A stretch of 7,942 nucleotides of DNA from Rhodothermaceae bacterium (GTDB lineage: Bacteria; Bacteroidota; Rhodothermia; Rhodothermales; Rubricoccaceae). Location of the stretch: positions 1 through 7,942 of the forward strand of contig JABDIZ010000219.1 in the NCBI GenBank assembly GCA_013003465.1, read 5' to 3'. A program made the position numbers and the translations under genes. The notes under the pieces were generated by a model. That model saw only the letters and a list, made by a program, of their open reading frames with translations. It was not told where the DNA came from and made no database searches. This document shows positions 5,619 to 7,942 of this stretch, in pieces. Numbering within the stretch: the stretch's first letter is position 1; each line of letters starts with the position of its first letter.

Positions 5619-7280
5619 ATGCGCCGTCGTTTTCAGCTTGCCGCCCTCGTTCTCTTCAGTGTGCTGCTCGGCGTCGTGGGCGCCGGCTTCTTCCAGCCGG
5701 ACGACGACTTCTTCGCCATCCGGAAGAACTTCACCATCTTCGGCAACCTCTACGAGGAGCTGTCGGCCGGATACGTGGACGACGTGGACCCCGAGACGCT
5801 CATGCGCACGGGCATCGACGCCATGCTCGGTACGCTCGACCCGTACACCGTCTTCCTGGACGAGGCGGATAACGAGGACATGGACATCATCACGCGGGGG
5901 CGCTACGGCGGTGTGGGCCTCGGCGTGGACCGGCGTGGTGGCAACCTCGTGGTCGTCGTGCCCTTCGAGGGCTACAGCGGCTACGAACAGGGCGTCCGCG
6001 CAGGCGACGTGATCAAAACCATCGACGGGCAGCCTACCGACGAACTCTCTTCCGCAGACGTGAGCAACCTGCTGCGCGGTGCTCCGGGTTCCACCGTCGA
6101 GCTGGAGATCGAGCGCGAGGGCGAGCCCGGCCTGCTCCGCTTCGTGCTGACGCGCTCCGAGATCCGTCTCAACAGCGTCACCTACGCGGGCTGGATCGGA
6201 GAGCAGAGCGACGGCCTCGGCTACGTGCGCCTGGAGCGCTTCACGCAGGGCGCCGCCGATGAGGTGCGTGCAGCGATCGAGCGGCTGAGCAGCGAGGGGA
6301 ATCTGGAGGGCTTCGTCCTCGACCTGCGCGGTAACCCCGGTGGCTTGCTCGAAGAAGCGGTTGGCATCAGCAGCCTGTTTTTGCCCGCAGCCGCCGTGAT
6401 CGTGTCGGTGCGCGGGCGCGAGGCCGAGACGGAACGGACGTACCGGACGCGCGGCACGCCCGTCGCCCTCGACATTCCCGTAGCCGTGCTGGTCAACGGC
6501 AGCAGTGCCTCCGCCTCCGAGATCGTGGCGGGCGCGTTGCAGGACCACGACCGCGCCGTGATCGTCGGCGAGACGACCTTTGGCAAGGGCCTCGTGCAGA
6601 TCGTCCGTGCGCTGCCCTACAACACCTCGCTCAAGATGACGACGGCGCGCTACTACACGCCGAGCGGGCGCAGCATCCAGGCCTACACCTACGGCCGCGA
6701 CGACACCGGCCGCACCTCCGACGCCATCCCGGATTCGCTCCGCCGCGCCTTCCAGACGATGGGCGGGCGCACCGTCATGAGCGGCCACGGCATCGAGCCC
6801 GACGTGATGATGTCGCTCGGCGAGTTCAGCGAACTCGAAGAGGCGCTCGTGCGCACGGCGGCCTTCTTCCTCTACGCCAACCGCTACGCCGCCGACCACC
6901 CCGCGCTCCCCGACGGCTTCGCCGTGGACGACGCCCTGCTGGACGATTTCCAGGCCTACCTCGCCGACGAAGACTTCGCCTACAACACCCGCGCTGAGCG
7001 CGCCCTCGACGAACTCGAAGCGGATCTGGAGGCGGCGGACTACGACGCCACCGACGACGAGATCGAGGGTCTCCGCGCCGAGCTCATTGACGAGAAAGAA
7101 GCCGACTTCGAGCGCCACGCGCCACGCCTCCGCGAGCGGCTACGGCAAGAGATCCTGGCCCGCTACGTCGGGCAGACCGATCAGATTCGTGCCTCGCTCC
7201 GCGCCGACGCCCAACTCGAAGAGGCCCTCGGCCTGCTCCGCGACCCGTCCGCGCTCGACCGCACGCTGGCCCGTAACTGA
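5619..7280 (+). CDS. S41-family C-terminal processing peptidase (CtpA/Prc-like), membrane-anchored
   Basis: This 553-residue envelope serine protease belongs to the tail-specific/CtpA group, which trims or degrades periplasmic proteins from the C-terminus. Residues 1-25 (MRRRFQLAALVLFSVLLG and following) are a basic-hydrophobic signal anchor. An N-terminal helical segment contains LDPYTVFLDEAD. A PDZ domain spans about 95-170 (RYGGVGLGV, VRAGDVIKTIDGQP, LRGAPGSTVELEIERE). The protease core has LRGNPGGLLEEAV, then NGSSASASEIVAGALQDHDR and GETTFGKGLVQ. The Lys is K323, the Ser 25 residues before it is S298, and Q327 is the third conserved residue, matching the spacing in CtpB and Prc. Residues after about 400 form an acidic, helical, coiled-coil-prone extension (ALDELEADLEAAD, AELIDEKEADFERHAPRLRERL), as in Bacteroidota-type members. 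The frame is open back to ATG 5478 inside the hydrolase relic, but ATG 5619 starts the signal anchor and is preferred. No RBS is visible. A strong hairpin follows the stop. Confidence 0.95.
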   Translation: MRRRFQLAALVLFSVLLGVVGAGFFQPDDDFFAIRKNFTIFGNLYEELSAGYVDDVDPETLMRTGIDAMLGTLDPYTVFLDEADNEDMDIITRGRYGGVGLGVDRRGGNLVVVVPFEGYSGYEQGVRAGDVIKTIDGQPTDELSSADVSNLLRGAPGSTVELEIEREGEPGLLRFVLTRSEIRLNSVTYAGWIGEQSDGLGYVRLERFTQGAADEVRAAIERLSSEGNLEGFVLDLRGNPGGLLEEAVGISSLFLPAAAVIVSVRGREAETERTYRTRGTPVALDIPVAVLVNGSSASASEIVAGALQDHDRAVIVGETTFGKGLVQIVRALPYNTSLKMTTARYYTPSGRSIQAYTYGRDDTGRTSDAIPDSLRRAFQTMGGRTVMSGHGIEPDVMMSLGEFSELEEALVRTAAFFLYANRYAADHPALPDGFAVDDALLDDFQAYLADEDFAYNTRAERALDELEADLEAADYDATDDEIEGLRAELIDEKEADFERHAPRLRERLRQEILARYVGQTDQIRASLRADAQLEEALGLLRDPSALDRTLARN

Positions 7281-7293
7281 GCCGCGCCTATCT

Positions 7294-7354
7294 TGGGACC
7301 GTCGCCGTGGGGGCGCCGTGCACGGCACCCCCACGTTCGTTTCCATCGGTCCCA
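7294..7354 (+). repeat. Nested inverted repeats between the protease and permease genes
   Basis: TGGGACCG at 7294-7301 and CGGTCCCA at 7347-7354 are perfect reverse complements, giving an 8-bp outer stem. It encloses the complete terminator-like hairpin at 7306-7335. Together they would fold into a two-tier structure whose right arm ends six bases before the permease ATG at 7361. The outer repeat suggests either a structured 5' leader of the permease mRNA or a larger terminator. The pairing is directly visible and the role is open. Confidence 0.5.
7306..7335 (+). terminator. Strong GC hairpin, probable Rho-independent terminator of the S41 gene
   Basis: CGTGGGGG at 7306-7313 pairs with CCCCCACG at 7328-7335. 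After one mismatch (C7314/A7327) GCCG pairs with CGGC around a 4-base TGCA loop. The hairpin begins 26 bases after the protease stop and is followed by TTCGTTT, a short imperfect T tract. The near-perfect stem and its position fit transcription termination, and since the sequence is close to palindromic it could work in both directions. Confidence 0.65.
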
Positions 7355-7360
7355 CGGCGT

Positions 7361-7942
7361 ATGACCATTCTCCTGCTGCTCATCGCCGGTGCGGTAGGAG
7401 GATTCGTGGCGGGGCTGGTGGGCGTGGGCGGCGGCATCATCTTCGGGCCCGTCCTCTTCTTCTACTTCCAGGCCCTCGGCCTCGACGACCCGATCCTGAC
7501 GCCGCTGGTGCTGGGGACGAGCATCCTGTGCACGGGCGCCGCCTCGCTCTCGGGCACCGTCGCCCAGCACAAGGCGGGGGCCATTGATTGGCGGACGGCA
7601 GGCATCGCGGGGTCCTTCGCGGCCGTTGCCGTCACGCTCATGACACTGTTCGTGACGACGCAGCCGTGGTACGACAAAACGGTCTTTCAGGCCGTCCTCG
7701 GCACCATCCTCCTCGTCGTGGTGGTGCGGATGCTACTCAAGAAGGCGGGCAGGGGAAACACACTCTCGACCGACGGCGCGCGGCGGCACCTCGGGTTTCT
7801 GTCGGGCATCGGGGCCTCAGCCGGTGCCGTCGCGGCGGCGGGGGGCGTGGGGGGCGGCGTCATCATGGTCCCGGCGTTCAACGGACTCGTGCGGCTCCCG
7901 CTCAAGGTGGCGGCCGGAACCTCGACGGCGGCGATCGTATTG
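7361..7942 (+). CDS. TauE/SafE-family (sulfite exporter-like) membrane permease, 3'-truncated
   Basis: ATG 7361 opens a frame that runs 194 codons to the window end without a stop. Family members are usually about 250-270 residues, so the last quarter is outside. The protein is highly hydrophobic and shows the internal duplication of the family: an N-half glycine motif GGFVAGLVGVGGGIIFGPVL (residues 13-32) and a C-half counterpart AAAGGVGGGVIMVPAF followed by LPLKVAAGTSTAAIVL. Helices lie at about 2-24, 46-66, 78-96 and 105-121, with a basic loop KKAGRGN between the halves. TauE/SafE proteins are putative anion or sulfur-compound transporters (sulfite, sulfoacetate, taurine-derived products), but the substrate cannot be read from sequence. 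It is separated from the protease gene by the nested hairpin region, so it probably has its own regulation. No RBS is visible, and the start is fixed by the first membrane helix. Confidence 0.92.
   Translation, partial: MTILLLLIAGAVGGFVAGLVGVGGGIIFGPVLFFYFQALGLDDPILTPLVLGTSILCTGAASLSGTVAQHKAGAIDWRTAGIAGSFAAVAVTLMTLFVTTQPWYDKTVFQAVLGTILLVVVVRMLLKKAGRGNTLSTDGARRHLGFLSGIGASAGAVAAAGGVGGGVIMVPAFNGLVRLPLKVAAGTSTAAIVL

Noticed and set aside
5457..7118. A 553-codon minus-strand open frame opposite the S41 protease gene
   Set aside because: Same kind of GC-driven antisense shadow. The sense strand carries PDZ and Ser/Lys protease motifs, and the antisense translation shows nothing recognisable.
1..7942. 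CRISPR array, tRNA/rRNA genes or insertion-sequence ends
   Set aside because: No regularly spaced repeats of CRISPR size, no tRNA-like cloverleaf, and no transposase-like reading frame were seen on reading both strands.

Overview
The window is a GC-rich bacterial chromosome segment with every recognisable gene on the + strand. Several features suggest a Rhodothermota/Bacteroidota-type bacterium (Salinibacter or Rubricoccus relatives). These are the acidic secreted proteins, a DUF6702-type protein directly behind an M1 metallopeptidase, an S41 processing protease with a long acidic helical C-terminal region, and starts that mostly lack a Shine-Dalgarno sequence. This placement is inferred from protein character and gene order, not from a marker search.

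Layout: (1) 1-1022, the translation-associated ATPase YchF, missing its first residues including the P-loop. (2) 1023-2394, a less GC-rich accessory stretch. It holds an OmpR/CadC-type winged-helix regulator anchored by one C-terminal membrane helix, four imperfect 10-bp tandem repeats just after it, and a small four-helix membrane protein of unknown function. (3) 2395-5028, a probable two-gene operon of an exported M1 zinc metallopeptidase (HEVGH plus downstream Glu) and a DUF6702-like exported protein 6 nt later. (4) 5029-5618, a region without an intact gene. It contains the wreck of an alpha/beta-hydrolase lipoprotein gene: signal peptide and lipobox, then the C-terminal part with the acid and His of the triad, broken by an internal loss, an in-frame TAA and a frameshift caused by an exact 8-bp tandem duplication. 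(5) 5619-7280, a membrane-anchored S41 C-terminal processing peptidase with PDZ domain and Ser/Lys dyad. (6) 7281-7360, a strong hairpin nested inside a second, perfect inverted repeat. (7) 7361-end, the N-terminal part of a TauE/SafE-family permease.

Functionally, the middle and right half deal with the cell envelope: an exported peptidase with its small partner, an envelope processing protease and a permease. The regulator/repeat/membrane-protein block may be a self-contained local circuit, because OmpR-type winged helices characteristically bind head-to-tail repeats spaced about one helical turn. I did not find a convincing new multi-gene system. The most interesting items are the possible operator array, the readable decay history of the hydrolase, and the nested inverted repeats before the permease gene.
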